Notes: generated from the letters alone by a model not told the origin. A stretch of DNA of 64,000 nucleotides from Cohnella sp. CFH 77786 (GCF_019400745.1 NZ_WJIB01000003.1:62001-126000), one strand, 5' to 3'; shown: positions 43,942 through 54,045, counted from the first letter of the stretch. Numbers and translations are program-made.

Positions 43942-44943
43942 ATGATGAAGCCAACGATTTACGATATCGCCAGAATCGCGGAAGTGTCGACAGCCACCGT
44001 CTCCAAGGTATTGAATAACAACGGGCGGATCAGCGAAAAAACAAGAAAAAGAATTTTGAAAATCATGGAGGACCTTCAGTATCAACCGAACGTGCTGGCG
44101 TCCGCCATGAAAGGCAAATTCACGTATCAGATCGCTCTCCTGATTCCCGATATCGACAATCCGATCTATGCCCAGTATTTGAAGCATATAGAAGAACGCG
44201 GCCAAGGGTTCGGTTTCAGCATCGTCATGTGCAGTACGGACAACAATCCCGAGAAGGAAGCCAGGCATGTCTCTTTAATGCTGCAGAAGCGGGTGGACGG
44301 GTTCATTATCGCTTCCAAGTTCAAAAACGAAGAATTGCTGAATAAGCTGCTGAAAGACAAGGTTCCGGTCGTTTTGTTCGCCTATGAAAAGCCTGAATTG
44401 CTGATCGACAGCGTCACGGCGGACGATTTTTTGGGCGGCATTGCGGCTACGGATCACTTGGTATCCCTGGGACATCGACGTATCGCCATGATTGCCGAGG
44501 ATTCGTACAGCGGCAAAGAGCGGCTTCGAGGCTATATGACCGCTTTGCGGAGTGCGGGGATCGAACCGGACGAATCCCTCGTCATTTACAGCGGAGCCGG
44601 ATTGGAAGACGCGGAGGAGACTGGCGGACGGCTGTTGGATGTAAAGGAAAGGCCGAGCGCAATATTCGGCTGCAACGACATTATGGCTGTAGGCGCCGTG
44701 CGGGCAGCGAGAAAACGGGGCCTAGCCGTGCCGGACGAGCTTTCCGTGATCGGATTTGACAATACGGCCTTGTGTACCGTCAGCCACCCGGAGTTGACCT
44801 CCATCTCGATGCCGGTAAGCGATTTGGGCCAGAAGGTGATGGAAGTGATCGTCGACAAAATCGAAGGCAAAGACAAGATCAAGCAGAGAATCCGGTTGTT
44901 CCCCGAGCTTGTCGTACGCGGCTCCACGGCGCAAAAGCGATAA
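43942..44943 (+). CDS. LacI-family regulator of the inositol operon
   Basis: A 333-residue LacI/GalR repressor: helix-turn-helix IYDIARIAEVSTATVSKVLN, hinge region NVLASAMKGK and a sugar-sensing domain (QIALLIPDIDNPIYAQYLKH, SLGHRRIAMIAED, SVIGFDNTALCT). Two ATG codons stand together at 43942 and 43945, with GGATGAAGA upstream. It is immediately followed by the iol promoter, which has a palindrome suited to a LacI protein. Bacillus subtilis controls iol genes with the DeoR-type IolR, so a LacI-type regulator here is a different arrangement. The effector is unknown. Confidence 0.87.
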   Translation: MMKPTIYDIARIAEVSTATVSKVLNNNGRISEKTRKRILKIMEDLQYQPNVLASAMKGKFTYQIALLIPDIDNPIYAQYLKHIEERGQGFGFSIVMCSTDNNPEKEARHVSLMLQKRVDGFIIASKFKNEELLNKLLKDKVPVVLFAYEKPELLIDSVTADDFLGGIAATDHLVSLGHRRIAMIAEDSYSGKERLRGYMTALRSAGIEPDESLVIYSGAGLEDAEETGGRLLDVKERPSAIFGCNDIMAVGAVRAARKRGLAVPDELSVIGFDNTALCTVSHPELTSISMPVSDLGQKVMEVIVDKIEGKDKIKQRIRLFPELVVRGSTAQKR

Positions 44944-44952
44944 ACAAAGGAG

Positions 44953-45010
44953 TTGCAAAACCGGATACCCTGATATAATATAAGATCGACAGTGGGTAAT
45001 CGATTAACCT
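44953..45010 (+). promoter_or_regulatory. iol promoter with palindromic operator
   Basis: TTGCAA (44953-44958) and an extended -10 TGATATAAT (44971-44979) form a promoter with a short 15-base spacer. The perfect 10-bp palindrome TAATCGATTA (44997-45006), inside the imperfect larger symmetry GGTAATCGATTAACC (44995-45009), lies just past the transcription start. It is the best candidate for the site of the LacI-family protein encoded upstream. Confidence 0.65.
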
Positions 45011-45061
45011 ACTCTGGCAATTCGCCTCGGTTGCCAACTAATCGCACGACAAATGAAGAAT

Positions 45062-45076
45062 TTGCAAGCGCTTTCC
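45062..45076 (+). promoter_or_regulatory. cre-like site in the iolD leader
   Basis: TTGCAAGCGCTTTCC is close to the CcpA consensus, with an AAGCGCTT core, and lies 31 bases before the iolD start, downstream of the promoter. This suggests catabolite repression by roadblock. LacI-family operators share the same core, so binding by another family member is possible. Confidence 0.55.
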
Positions 45077-45106
45077 AGAAAGCGATCCACCGATTGGAGG
45101 GTGAAC

Positions 45107-46972
45107 ATGAAAACGATCCGCTTGACGATGGCACAGGCACTTCTGAAGTTCCTGGATCGGCAATACGTCTCGATCGACGGAACGGAAACCAAGTTCGTGA
45201 AAGGCGTTATGGGCATTTTCGGGCATGGCAACGTGACGGGGCTCGGCGAGGCGCTAGAGCGAAGTGCCGGAGACCTGATCTATATCCAAGGCAAGAACGA
45301 ACAAGGGATGGTTCACGCCGCAACCGCATACGCGAAGCAGATGAACCGCAGGCAAATTTGGGCCTGCACCTCTTCCATCGGCCCCGGGGCGCTCAATATG
45401 GTGACGGCGGCGGCGACGGCGACGGTGAACCGCATCCCCGTGCTGCTGCTTCCCGGAGACAACTTCGCGACCCGTCAGCCGGACCCGGTGCTTCAGCAGC
45501 TGGAAGTGGCCGGGGATTACACGGTCTCGGCGAACGATCCGTTCAAGCCGGTCAGCAAATATTGGGACCGGATCACGCGTCCCGAGCAGCTGATGACTGC
45601 CGCGCTGCAGGCCATGCGCGTGCTGACCCACCCTGCCGAGACGGGAGCCGTTACGCTGGCGCTGCCGCAGGATGTGCAAGCGGAGGCTTACGATTATCCG
45701 GAGGAGTTCTTCGAGAGGCGTGTCCATTACATCGATCGGCGTCCGGCGGCGGAGGAGGCGGTCAAGCGGGCGGCGGAGCTGGTCAAGGGCAAGAAGCGGC
45801 CGCTGCTGATCGCGGGCGGCGGGGTTCTGTACAGCGGCGCGGCGAACGAGCTGGCGGATTTCGCCGAAGCGTTCGGCTTTCCGGTCGCCGAGACTCAGGC
45901 GGGGAAGAGCTCGCTGCCCTGGAACCATCCGCTGAATGTCGGCGCGATCGGGGTCACCGGGTCGCTGGCGGCGAACAAGCTCGCCAAGGAAGCGGATCTG
46001 ATCATCGGCGTAGGCACGCGGTATTCCGATTTTACGACAGCCTCGAAATCCGCGTTCGCCGATCCGGAAGTCCGCTTCGTCAACATCAACGTCAGCGGCT
46101 TCGACTCCGCGAAGCTGAGCGGGGCGGCCATTACGGCCGATGCGAAGGAAGGATTGAAGGCGCTGAAGGACGCGCTGGCCGCGGCCGGCTACCGGAGCGC
46201 ATATGGGGATGGGGAAATCGCCGGGCTGAAGCAACAATGGGATGCGGAAGTGGACCGGCTGTACGGACTCGAAATCGAGGCCGGGCTGGCCCAAACCCGC
46301 GCGCTCGGCGTCATCAACGAGACGATCGATCCGAATGCCGTCGTCGTTTGCGCGGCCGGCAGCCTTCCGGGCGATTTGCACCGGCTGTGGAGGGCGCAAA
46401 CGCCGAAGTCGTACCACATGGAGTATGGATTCTCCTGCATGGGCTACGAGGTCAGCGGGGCTTTCGGCGCGGCGCTCGCCGAACCGGGACGGGAAGTGTA
46501 CGCGGTTGTCGGGGACGGCAGTTATTTGATGCTTCATTCCGAGCTGGTGACAAGCCTTCAAGAGGGCCGCAAATTCACGATTTTACTGTTCGACAACCAT
46601 GGCTTCCAATGCATCCACAACTTGCAGAGAGGACATGGCAGCGACGGCTTCGGCAACGAATTCCGCTACCGCGAGAGCGGGACGGGACGTTTGACGGGCG
46701 GCTACCTGCCGATCGATTTCGCCGCGCATGCCCGCAGCTTGGGCGCGAAGTCATACAAGGCCCGCACGGCGGAAGAGCTGCGGGAAGCGCTGAAGCAAGC
46801 GAAAGCGGAGACGGTCACCACCCTGATCGAAATCCCGGTCGTGCCGGGCACGAATACGGGAGGCTACGAGTCCTGGTGGAACGTGGGCGTGCCCGAAGTG
46901 TCCGTCAGCGGCAAAGTCGTTACCGCGCATGAAGAGATGAAGAAGCGAATCGACGCGGCGAGGCCTTATTAA
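45107..46972 (+). CDS. iolD: 3D-(3,5/4)-trihydroxycyclohexane-1,2-dione hydrolase
   Basis: A 621-residue thiamine-diphosphate enzyme that opens the ring of diketo-inositol to 5-deoxy-glucuronate, the third step of myo-inositol breakdown. It has the three-domain acetolactate-synthase layout: N-terminal PYR domain with catalytic Glu region ([20 protein letters not shown]), a central domain ([20 protein letters not shown]) and a PP domain with [15 protein letters not shown]. The ATG at 45107 lies five bases after GGAGGGTG; an upstream in-frame start region is poor. It is the first gene of the iol operon. Confidence 0.93.
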   Translation: MKTIRLTMAQALLKFLDRQYVSIDGTETKFVKGVMGIFGHGNVTGLGEALERSAGDLIYIQGKNEQGMVHAATAYAKQMNRRQIWACTSSIGPGALNMVTAAATATVNRIPVLLLPGDNFATRQPDPVLQQLEVAGDYTVSANDPFKPVSKYWDRITRPEQLMTAALQAMRVLTHPAETGAVTLALPQDVQAEAYDYPEEFFERRVHYIDRRPAAEEAVKRAAELVKGKKRPLLIAGGGVLYSGAANELADFAEAFGFPVAETQAGKSSLPWNHPLNVGAIGVTGSLAANKLAKEADLIIGVGTRYSDFTTASKSAFADPEVRFVNINVSGFDSAKLSGAAITADAKEGLKALKDALAAAGYRSAYGDGEIAGLKQQWDAEVDRLYGLEIEAGLAQTRALGVINETIDPNAVVVCAAGSLPGDLHRLWRAQTPKSYHMEYGFSCMGYEVSGAFGAALAEPGREVYAVVGDGSYLMLHSELVTSLQEGRKFTILLFDNHGFQCIHNLQRGHGSDGFGNEFRYRESGTGRLTGGYLPIDFAAHARSLGAKSYKARTAEELREALKQAKAETVTTLIEIPVVPGTNTGGYESWWNVGVPEVSVSGKVVTAHEEMKKRIDAARPY

Positions 46973-46993
46973 AGAGAAAGGGGGACGTTCGAG

Positions 46994-47905
46994 ATGGCTA
47001 AACTGCCGTTCCGGCTCGGGGCGCACCCGATCAACTGGGTCGGGGAAGACGTGAAGGAGCACGGCGCCGATACGACGTTCGAACAAATCGTGGACGACAT
47101 GCGGAAGCTGGGTCTCGAGGGCACCGAGATGGGGCGTAAATACCCGGTCGATCCCGCGGCACTGAAGCGGGAACTGTCCGATCGGGGCCTTACGCTCGTG
47201 TCGCAGTGGAAATCGGTGCTGTTTTCCGATCCCGCTTACCGGGAGCGGGAGCTGCAGGCGTACCGCAAGCACGCGGAGTTTTTGCAGGAAATGGGCGCCG
47301 CGGTCATCAGCACCTGCGAGGTCGGCGGCTCTCTGCATTTCGATCCCAGGCGGACGCCGAACGAGAAAGAAGTGCTTCGGCTGGACGATGCCGGCTGGAA
47401 CAGCTTGGCCGAAGGGCTGAACGCCGCCGGAGCGATCGCCCGGGAGTATGGGCTTCAGCTCACCTACCACCATCACGGGGGAACCGCCGTGGAGCGGCCG
47501 GAGGAAATCGACCGCCTGATGGAGCTCACCGATCCCGAGCTCGTCTACCTGCTGTTCGATACCGGGCACGCGTATTACGGAGGAGCCGAACCGCTTGACG
47601 TGCTTCGCAAGCATTACGGTCGCATCGCTTACGTTCATCTCAAGGACGTCCGGAAGGCGGTGCTCGAGGAAGCGCGCGCGGAAGGCGCCGATTTCGTCAC
47701 CTGCATCCGCAAGGGCGTCTTCACGGTGCCGGGAACCGGGGATTTGGACTTCCGCCCGATCGTCCGCGAACTCGTCGGCCGCGGGTACAGCGGTTGGGCG
47801 ATGCTGGAAGGCGAGCAGGACCCTGCCGCGCATCCGGCTTACGAGTACGCCAAACGGGCGATTGAGTATTTGGACTCCCTTATTTCGACGAAGGCAGGCG
47901 ATTGA
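46994..47905 (+). CDS. iolE: Inosose dehydratase
   Basis: A 303-residue TIM-barrel enzyme of the xylose-isomerase-like family that dehydrates scyllo-inosose (2-keto-myo-inositol) to the diketone used by IolD. Marks are RLGAHPINWVGEDVKEHG at the N-terminus, STCEVGGSLHFDPRRTP, LTYHHHGGTAVERPEEIDRL and YLLFDTGHAYYGG with metal ligands. ATG 46994 follows AGAAAGGGGG. It begins 21 bases after iolD and one base separates its end from iolC. Confidence 0.92.
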   Translation: MAKLPFRLGAHPINWVGEDVKEHGADTTFEQIVDDMRKLGLEGTEMGRKYPVDPAALKRELSDRGLTLVSQWKSVLFSDPAYRERELQAYRKHAEFLQEMGAAVISTCEVGGSLHFDPRRTPNEKEVLRLDDAGWNSLAEGLNAAGAIAREYGLQLTYHHHGGTAVERPEEIDRLMELTDPELVYLLFDTGHAYYGGAEPLDVLRKHYGRIAYVHLKDVRKAVLEEARAEGADFVTCIRKGVFTVPGTGDLDFRPIVRELVGRGYSGWAMLEGEQDPAAHPAYEYAKRAIEYLDSLISTKAGD

Positions 47906-47906
47906 C

Positions 47907-48917
47907 ATGACCTATCTCGCTTTTCCGGCTGGGAAGACGCTGGACTTTACCGCCGTCGGCAGGCTTTGCATCGATTTGAACGCCAACGAGATCAACCGCC
48001 CGATGGAAGAGACGGTGACGTTCACGAAGTATGTCGGAGGCTCTCCGGCCAATATCGCCATCGGCATGTCGCGGTTCGGAATGAAGACGGCTTTCGTCGG
48101 CAAAGTCGCGAACGATCAGATGGGCCGGTTCATCCAAGGTTACCTGGAGCGAAACGGCATCGAAACGGGCAATGTGGTGATCGACCATACGGGAGCGGTA
48201 ACCGGGCTCGCATTCACCGAAATCAAGAGCCCGACCGACTGCAGCATCCTGATGTACAGGGACAATGTCGCGGATCTGAAGCTGGCTCCGGGCGAAGTGC
48301 AAGAAGAGCTGGTCGCGCGAACGAAGCTTCTGCTCATCTCGGGGACGGCTCTGGCCAAGAGCCCGTCGCGCGAGGCGGTGTTCCAGTCGCTCGCTTACGC
48401 CAAGAAGCATGGAGCCGTCATCGCCTTCGACCTCGATTACCGTCCGTACACCTGGACTTCGCCCGAGGAGACGGCCGTCTATTACAATCTGGCCGCGGAG
48501 AAGTGCGACATCATCATCGGCACGCGCGAAGAATTCGACATGATGGAGAAATTCGAGCGCAATCCGGAGCGCAATGACCGGATCACGGCCGCCAAGTGGT
48601 TCGACTACTCGGCCAAGATCGTCATCATCAAGCACGGCAAAGAGGGCTCCATCGCCTATACCAAGGACGGCGCCGCCCACCGCGCGAAGAGCTTCCCGGC
48701 CAAGGTCGTCAAGACGTTCGGGGCCGGCGATTCCTACGCCGCAGGCTTCCTGTACGGCATCATGCAAGGATGGACGCTGGAGAAAAGCATGGAGTTCGGA
48801 AGCGCCTCGGCCTGCATCGTCATTTCGAGCCACAGCTGCTCCGACGCGATGCCCTCGGCCGAACAGGTGCACGAATATATCGACCGCTGCAACCGAGGCG
48901 AAATTACGGCTTCTTGA
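47907..48917 (+). CDS. iolC: 5-dehydro-2-deoxygluconokinase
   Basis: A 336-residue PfkB-family kinase that phosphorylates 5-dehydro-2-deoxygluconate in inositol catabolism. It begins with FTAVGRLCIDLNANEINRPM, has the substrate segment YVGGSPANIAIGMSRFGMKT, and the ATP-site anion hole and base KTFGAGDSYAAGFLYG. The start ATG 47907 has only a weak ribosome-binding site and probably depends on coupling with iolE one base upstream. Its product is cleaved by IolJ. Confidence 0.92.
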   Translation: MTYLAFPAGKTLDFTAVGRLCIDLNANEINRPMEETVTFTKYVGGSPANIAIGMSRFGMKTAFVGKVANDQMGRFIQGYLERNGIETGNVVIDHTGAVTGLAFTEIKSPTDCSILMYRDNVADLKLAPGEVQEELVARTKLLLISGTALAKSPSREAVFQSLAYAKKHGAVIAFDLDYRPYTWTSPEETAVYYNLAAEKCDIIIGTREEFDMMEKFERNPERNDRITAAKWFDYSAKIVIIKHGKEGSIAYTKDGAAHRAKSFPAKVVKTFGAGDSYAAGFLYGIMQGWTLEKSMEFGSASACIVISSHSCSDAMPSAEQVHEYIDRCNRGEITAS

Positions 48918-48974
48918 TCGGATCGACCGGTTTCGAAAATTCATGAGCGATAATGGGGAAAGGGGAACAGCACC

Positions 48975-50420
48975 ATGACTACCGTCTTGAAAAACTGGAT
49001 CGGCGGCGAGTGGATCGACTCGTCGGCAACCGGGACAGAACCCGTATTTAATCCGGCCACCGAAGAGGTATTGGCCCTCGTGCCGCTGTCTGTCCAAGAG
49101 GATGTGGACCGGGCGGTTCAAGCGGCGCAGAATGCGTTCCAGACCTGGAGCCGCACGCCGGTTCCGCGCCGCGCCCGCGTGATGTTCAAATACCAGCAGC
49201 TGCTGGTGGAGAATTGGGAAGAGCTCGCGAAGCTGGTCACCCTGGAGAACGGCAAGAGCTACAACGAAGCGTACGGCGAAGTCCAGCGCGGCATCGAGTG
49301 CGTCGAATTCGCGGCGGGCGCGCCGTCGCTCATGATGGGCAAGCAGCTCCCGGATATCGCAACGAACCTCGAATCCGGCATGTACCGCTATCCGATCGGG
49401 GTCGTCGGAGGCATTACGCCGTTCAATTTTCCGATGATGGTACCGTGCTGGATGTTCCCGCTGGCGATCGCGTGCGGCAACACCTTCGTGCTCAAGCCTT
49501 CGGAGCGCACCCCGCTGCTGGCGAACCGGCTGGCGGAGCTGTTCCACGAGGCGGGGCTTCCGGCGGGCGTCTTCAATATCGTACACGGGGCGCGAGATGT
49601 CGTGAACGGCATTCTGGAGCATCCCGGCATCAAGGCGGTTTCGTTCGTCGGCTCCCAACCCGTTGCCGAATACGTATACAAAACGGCTTCCGCGCACGGC
49701 AAACGAGTGCAAGCGCTGGCCGGCGCCAAGAACCACTCCATCGTCCTGCCGGATGCGGACCTCGATCTTGCGGTCAAAGAAATCACCAACGCCGCCTTCG
49801 GTTCGGCGGGCGAGCGCTGCATGGCTTGCTCCGTCGTCGTGGCGGTAGGCGAGGTCGCGGACGCGCTGGTGGGCAAGCTGGTGGAGGCGGCGAACAAAAT
49901 CACGATCGGAAACGGCCTGACGGAGGGAGTCTTCCTCGGACCGGTCATTCGCGGACCGCACAAGGAACGGACGATCCAGTATATCGAAACCGGCGAGAAA
50001 GAAGGCGCGCTGCTCGTTCGCGACGGCCGCAAGGACGAGGCGGCCGGCGAATCCGGCTATTTCGTGGGCCCGACGATTTTCGACCAAGTGGAGTGCGGCA
50101 TGAAAATTTGGGAAGACGAAATTTTCGCGCCGGTGCTCTCCATCGTTCGCGTCGGTACGCTGGAAGAGGCGATCGAACTGGCGAACCGCTCGGAATTCGC
50201 CAACGGCGCTTGCATCTTTACGAAGAGCGGCGGCAGCGTTAGGCAATTCCGCGAGACGATCGACGCCGGCATGCTCGGCGTGAACCTTGGCGTGCCGGCT
50301 CCGATGGCGTTTTTCCCGTTCTCCGGCTGGAAAAAATCGTTCTACGGCGATCTGCACGCCAACGGAACGGACGGCGTGGAGTTCTACACCCGCAAGAAAA
50401 TGGTGACCACCCGCTGGTAA
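48975..50420 (+). CDS. iolA: Malonate-semialdehyde dehydrogenase (CoA-acylating)
   Basis: A 481-residue aldehyde dehydrogenase that converts malonate semialdehyde, released by IolJ, into acetyl-CoA and CO2. It has [53 protein letters not shown] and catalytic Cys in [13 protein letters not shown]. It is a close paralogue of the gene at 13371 in the pyrimidine locus; the two pathways end in the same intermediate. ATG 48975 follows AAAGGGGAAC. Confidence 0.92.
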   Translation: MTTVLKNWIGGEWIDSSATGTEPVFNPATEEVLALVPLSVQEDVDRAVQAAQNAFQTWSRTPVPRRARVMFKYQQLLVENWEELAKLVTLENGKSYNEAYGEVQRGIECVEFAAGAPSLMMGKQLPDIATNLESGMYRYPIGVVGGITPFNFPMMVPCWMFPLAIACGNTFVLKPSERTPLLANRLAELFHEAGLPAGVFNIVHGARDVVNGILEHPGIKAVSFVGSQPVAEYVYKTASAHGKRVQALAGAKNHSIVLPDADLDLAVKEITNAAFGSAGERCMACSVVVAVGEVADALVGKLVEAANKITIGNGLTEGVFLGPVIRGPHKERTIQYIETGEKEGALLVRDGRKDEAAGESGYFVGPTIFDQVECGMKIWEDEIFAPVLSIVRVGTLEEAIELANRSEFANGACIFTKSGGSVRQFRETIDAGMLGVNLGVPAPMAFFPFSGWKKSFYGDLHANGTDGVEFYTRKKMVTTRW

Positions 50421-50468
50421 GCGGGGCAGGGGATTCGGGCGCAGCCGTCTTGGGAGGAAGAGAACGAA

Positions 50469-51353
50469 ATGGCGCTTGTTTCGATGACTCGCATGCTGCA
50501 GGAAGCGGCAAACGGTCACTACGCGATCGGTCAATTTAATTTGAACAACCTGGAATTCACGCAAGCGATTCTGCAGGCGGCGCAAGAAGAACGGTCGCCG
50601 GTCATTCTTGGCGTCAGCGAGGCCTACATTCCCTATATGGGAGGATTGCCTTGCATTGCCGGAATGGTCCGGGCGCTGATCGAGCACTACGGCGTCACGG
50701 TACCCGTCGCCCTTCATCTGGATCACGGATCGACCTACGAGGTCTGCATCCGCGCGCTGCATGCGGGGTTCACCTCCGTGATGATCGACGCTTCGCATCA
50801 TCCTCTGGAGGAAAACATCGCCGAGACGCGGCGGGTCACGGAGGCGGCCCATGTCCTGGGGGCATCGGTGGAAGCGGAGCTCGGACGCATTACGGGGCGC
50901 GAGGACGACCTGGTGGTGGACGAAGCGGAAGCGATGTACGCCGTGCCCGGGGAGTGCGTACGGCTCGTGCGGGAAACCGGAGTCGATTGCCTGGCTCCGG
51001 CGCTCGGATCGGTGCACGGTCCTTATCGCGGACAGCCCAAGCTCGGTTTCGGGCGGATGGCGGAAATCCGCAGGCTGACGGGCGTGCCGCTCGTGCTTCA
51101 TGGAGGCAGCGGCTTGCCGGAAGAGGAAATCCGGCGGGCGATCGACCTCGGAACCGCCAAAATCAATGTCAACACGGACAACCAAATGGCCTGTACCTCC
51201 GCCATCCGCAGCTATCTGAACGAGCATCCGGAGGCGTACGATCCGAGACATTATTTGAATCCGGCGCGGGAAGCGATCAAGGCGTCGGTGAAAGCGAAAA
51301 TGCGTTTGTTCGGCAGTACGGGAAAAGCGGGAGGAAACAAGGATGAAAATTAG
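50469..51353 (+). CDS. iolJ: 6-phospho-5-dehydro-2-deoxy-D-gluconate aldolase
   Basis: A 294-residue class II, zinc-dependent aldolase of the fructose-bisphosphate aldolase family. It splits the phosphorylated inositol intermediate into dihydroxyacetone phosphate and malonate semialdehyde. Metal and substrate motifs are [47 protein letters not shown] and [21 protein letters not shown] 50469 follows GGGAGGAAG. It overlaps iolG by 11 bases. Neighbours make IolJ rather than a glycolytic aldolase the right call. Confidence 0.9.
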   Translation: MALVSMTRMLQEAANGHYAIGQFNLNNLEFTQAILQAAQEERSPVILGVSEAYIPYMGGLPCIAGMVRALIEHYGVTVPVALHLDHGSTYEVCIRALHAGFTSVMIDASHHPLEENIAETRRVTEAAHVLGASVEAELGRITGREDDLVVDEAEAMYAVPGECVRLVRETGVDCLAPALGSVHGPYRGQPKLGFGRMAEIRRLTGVPLVLHGGSGLPEEEIRRAIDLGTAKINVNTDNQMACTSAIRSYLNEHPEAYDPRHYLNPAREAIKASVKAKMRLFGSTGKAGGNKDEN

Positions 51354-52368
51354 GATCGGGATTATCGGCGCGGGCCGAATCGGCAAGATTCACGCCGACA
51401 ACCTGCTGCGGCTGGCGCAAGCGGAAGTCGTCGCCGTAAGCGACCTGTATGCGGGTCCGGAACTGGAAGTCTGGGCCGCGGACCGGGGAATCTCCACCGT
51501 CACGAAGAACAGTGACGACATTATCGCAAGACCCGACATTGACGCCGTGTTCATCTGCTCGTCTACGGATACGCACGTGCCGCTCATCAAGCAGGCCGCG
51601 CGGGCAGGCAAGCACATTTTCTGCGAAAAGCCGGTGAGCATGGACATCGCGCAAACGGAGGAAGCGGTGGAGGCCGTGCGCCAGGCGGGCGTGAAGCTCC
51701 AGATCGGCTTCAACCGCCGTTTCGACCACAACTTCAAGCGGGTGCGCGAGCATGTGCAGGCGGGCACCATCGGCGACTTGCACATCGTGAAGATCACCTC
51801 GCGGGACCCGAATCCGCCGCATGAGGACTATATCAAGGTGTCGGGCGGCATTTTCATGGACATGATGATTCACGATTTCGACATGGCCCGATTCCTGTCC
51901 GGCAGCGAGGTCGAAGAAGTGTACGCGCAAGGCAACGTGCTGGTGGATCCGGTGTTCGCCAAATACGGTGACGTGGACACGGCGGTCGTCACGCTGCGAT
52001 TCGCGAACGGCGCTCTCGGCGTCATCGACAACAGCCGCCAAGCCGTGTACGGTTACGACCAGCGGGTCGAGGTATTCGGCTCCAAAGGCAGCGTCGCCGT
52101 CGCCAACGACCACCCGAACACGGCGGTCGTCAGCACGGCCGAAGGCATCGTCTCGGACAAGCCGCTGCATTTCTTCCTGGAACGGTACAATGACGCCTAT
52201 ATCGAAGAAACGCAAATGTTCATCGATAGCCTTGCGAAGGGAGCGCCTCTGCCGGTCGAAGGCAACGACGGCTTGCAGGCGGAACGGATCGCTTTGGCCG
52301 CCAAGCTCTCCTCTCGCCTTAAGCGGCCGGTGAAGCTTAGCGAAATTCATGAATTGAGCAAGGCCTGA
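51343..52368 (+). CDS. iolG: Inositol 2-dehydrogenase
   Basis: A 341-residue Gfo/Idh/MocA oxidoreductase that oxidises myo-inositol to 2-keto-inositol with NAD, the first pathway step. The Rossmann motif is [18 protein letters not shown], the catalytic lysine lies in [17 protein letters not shown], and the Asp/His pair in [17 protein letters not shown]. The ATG at 51343 lies inside the end of iolJ with AGGAAACAAGG as ribosome-binding region. Related enzymes accept scyllo-inositol or glucose, but the operon supports myo-inositol. Confidence 0.92.
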   Translation: MKIRIGIIGAGRIGKIHADNLLRLAQAEVVAVSDLYAGPELEVWAADRGISTVTKNSDDIIARPDIDAVFICSSTDTHVPLIKQAARAGKHIFCEKPVSMDIAQTEEAVEAVRQAGVKLQIGFNRRFDHNFKRVREHVQAGTIGDLHIVKITSRDPNPPHEDYIKVSGGIFMDMMIHDFDMARFLSGSEVEEVYAQGNVLVDPVFAKYGDVDTAVVTLRFANGALGVIDNSRQAVYGYDQRVEVFGSKGSVAVANDHPNTAVVSTAEGIVSDKPLHFFLERYNDAYIEETQMFIDSLAKGAPLPVEGNDGLQAERIALAAKLSSRLKRPVKLSEIHELSKA

Positions 52369-52423
52369 ACGATCGTTGCCCAACCCGGGCGACAAAGCAG
52401 GAGAATCGAAGGGGTGTAATCCG

Positions 52424-53242
52424 ATGTCTAACTTGATCGTCGCGCCGGAGCGGCATCCGGACAAGGACGGCCGGGTGCTGTCCATTACGCCGGAATCCGC
52501 CGGTTGGACCTATGTAGGGTTCGAGGTCGTTCGGCTTGCCGAAGGGCAGACCCTGAGCCGGGAAACCGGCGAGCGCGAAGTCTGCCTGGTGCTGATTGGC
52601 GGCAAAGCGGACATCTCGACGAAATCCAAGTCCTGGACGGGCATCGGACAGCGGATGAGCGTGTTCGAGAAGACCCCGCCGTATTCGGTTTATGTGCCCG
52701 ACGGGGACCGGTACGAAGTGCTTGCTCTCACCGAGCTGGAATTGGGCGTGTGCACCGCTCCGGGCCGGGGGAATCACGAGGCGAGGCTGATCGCGCCGGA
52801 CAACGTAGGCAAGGAAATCCGGGGATACGGCAACATCGAGCGCCAGATCCACAACATCCTTCCGGAACGGGAGCCGGCCGACAGCCTCCTCGTGGTGGAG
52901 GTATTCACGCCGAACGGCCATTGGTCCAGCTACCCGCCGCACAAGCATGACCGCGACGCGCTTCCGGAAGAGTCGCTGCTGGAGGAAACGTATTATTTCC
53001 GGGTGCAGCCGGGGCAAGGGTTCGCCATCCAGCGCGTCTATACGGACGACCGGTCCCTGGACGAAACGCTCGTCGTACGCGACGGCGAGGCCGTGCTGGT
53101 GCCCCGCGGATACCATCCGGTTTGCGCGCCGCCGGGATATGATGTTTATTATCTGAACGTAATGGCGGGACCCGTGCGTACGTGGAAATTCCATAACGAT
53201 CCCGATCACGAATGGCTCATGCCCAAGCCGGCCGCTAAATAA
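52424..53242 (+). CDS. iolB: 5-deoxy-glucuronate isomerase
   Basis: A 272-residue bicupin enzyme that isomerises 5-deoxy-glucuronate to 5-dehydro-2-deoxygluconate, the step between IolD and IolC. Cupin motifs include SSYPPHKHDRDALPEESLLE with metal-binding histidines and Glu, and VPRGYHPVCAPPGYDVYYLN. The ATG at 52424 follows GAAGGGGTG; an upstream in-frame start at 52376 lacks a good site. It is the last gene of the iol operon and is followed by a hairpin and the second structured RNA element. Confidence 0.92.
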   Translation: MSNLIVAPERHPDKDGRVLSITPESAGWTYVGFEVVRLAEGQTLSRETGEREVCLVLIGGKADISTKSKSWTGIGQRMSVFEKTPPYSVYVPDGDRYEVLALTELELGVCTAPGRGNHEARLIAPDNVGKEIRGYGNIERQIHNILPEREPADSLLVVEVFTPNGHWSSYPPHKHDRDALPEESLLEETYYFRVQPGQGFAIQRVYTDDRSLDETLVVRDGEAVLVPRGYHPVCAPPGYDVYYLNVMAGPVRTWKFHNDPDHEWLMPKPAAK

Positions 53243-53282
53243 GGCGAAATGCTTGTTGCAAACGAATAGCAGCGCCGAATGT

Positions 53283-53313
53283 CAGCCCGCCCTTACGGAT
53301 GGAAGGAGCGGGC
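53283..53313 (+). terminator. Hairpin after iolB
   Basis: Arms AGCCCGC and GCGGGCT, extended by CTT/AAG, around an 8-base loop. No T-run follows, so it is more likely an mRNA 3'-end stabiliser or weak terminator. Confidence 0.5.
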
Positions 53314-53320
53314 TATGTTC

Positions 53321-53415
53321 ATGATTCGGAAAGGATAATACCCGCCATCCTTATCCGAATCACCTCCGATAAAACGTCTATCCGTCCGTAAGAACGGCGT
53401 AGCCGGTTTACTTGA
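53321..53415 (+). ncRNA. Structured RNA element, copy B
   Basis: Second copy of the element at 4553-4647. Domain 1: TGATTCGGA (53322-53330), AAGGAT (53331-53336), a 10-base loop, ATCCTT (53347-53352), a bulged A, TCCGAATCA (53354-53362). Domain 2: TAAAACG/CGGTTTA (53370-53376, 53404-53410), with one A-G mismatch, encloses the inner stem CCGT/ACGG. The segment from CACCTCC to the inner stem is nearly identical to copy A, while domain 1 keeps pairing through changed bases. A separate promoter lies 46 bases downstream, so here the element is probably the end of the iol transcript or a free RNA. Confidence 0.6.
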
Positions 53416-53460
53416 TGAACGCGAATAACGTCTTTTTCGGAGCAGGTCAAACGCCACGGA

Positions 53461-53522
53461 TTGACAAACGACGAAGCAGCGGCTAATATGAACACGTAGT
53501 TTAGTAAATTAGTAATTTAGTA
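53461..53522 (+). promoter_or_regulatory. Promoter with triple TTAGTA repeat
   Basis: Consensus TTGACA (53461-53466), 17-base spacer and TAATAT (53484-53489). Three TTAGTA hexamers follow at an 8-base period (53501-53506, 53509-53514, 53517-53522) just past the transcription start. They look like a tandem operator. The regulator is not known. Confidence 0.65.
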
Positions 53523-53565
53523 AAATACTGAACAAGAAACCTTGAAGCGAAAAGAGGAACCCCTG

Positions 53566-54045
53566 ATGAAAATCCCGACAACCCTTAAACATAAGCCCGT
53601 CGTCGTATCGGAGAATTACGGGCAGGTGGACGGCCGGTTCGCCGGCAACACCGACGCCAAAGGGCTTTCCCTGGGACTGGCCCAATGGAACGACAGAGGC
53701 AAGGTCGACATTTCGGCCAAGGTGTGGAGGTACACCGGCGAGAAGTGGTCCCGGCAATCGGAGGAGCTGCCGCTCCATCGCGTGCTGGATTTGTCCATCC
53801 TGATCTGCCGCGCCATGGCGCATTTTCGGGAAGCTTACCGTTACGAGCATCTGTACGACCCGCAGAATCCCGTGATCGACCGGGTCGGCCTGCAAGGGGA
53901 TGCCATGACCGTCGCAGTGTGCACGGACAACGAAAGAATCCAAGAGGACATCAAGCTGTTCAGCCAAGCCTTAAGCAACGACGACGAGCTGATCGGGGAG
54001 AGGCTTCGCACGTTATCGAGCATTCTCGAAGATATGGGGTATTGA
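53566..54045 (+). CDS. DUF6530-like conserved protein
   Basis: A 159-residue soluble protein. It begins MKIPTTLKHKPVVVSENYG, followed by GRFAGNTDAKGLSLGLAQWN, KVDISAKVWRYTGEKWSRQ and LPLHRVLDLSILICRAMAHF, then a helical C-terminal half. I associate it with the uncharacterised DUF6530 family; this is from memory and could be wrong in number. ATG 53566 follows AGAGGA; an in-frame TTG is at 53542. Its own strong promoter lies upstream, and a GIY-YIG gene follows after 91 bases, perhaps in the same transcript. Confidence 0.65.
   Translation: MKIPTTLKHKPVVVSENYGQVDGRFAGNTDAKGLSLGLAQWNDRGKVDISAKVWRYTGEKWSRQSEELPLHRVLDLSILICRAMAHFREAYRYEHLYDPQNPVIDRVGLQGDAMTVAVCTDNERIQEDIKLFSQALSNDDELIGERLRTLSSILEDMGY

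Noticed and set aside
43812..44018. Leader ORF before the inositol-locus lacI gene
   Set aside because: It has a fair GGGGG site, but the translation is unconvincing and overlaps the regulator start out of frame. Kept only as a weak possibility.
47880..51386. A 1168-codon minus-strand open frame opposite iolC-iolA-iolJ
   Set aside because: It is the antisense shadow of three well-recognised high-GC genes, has Arg/Asp/His-rich low-information translation and no start signal.
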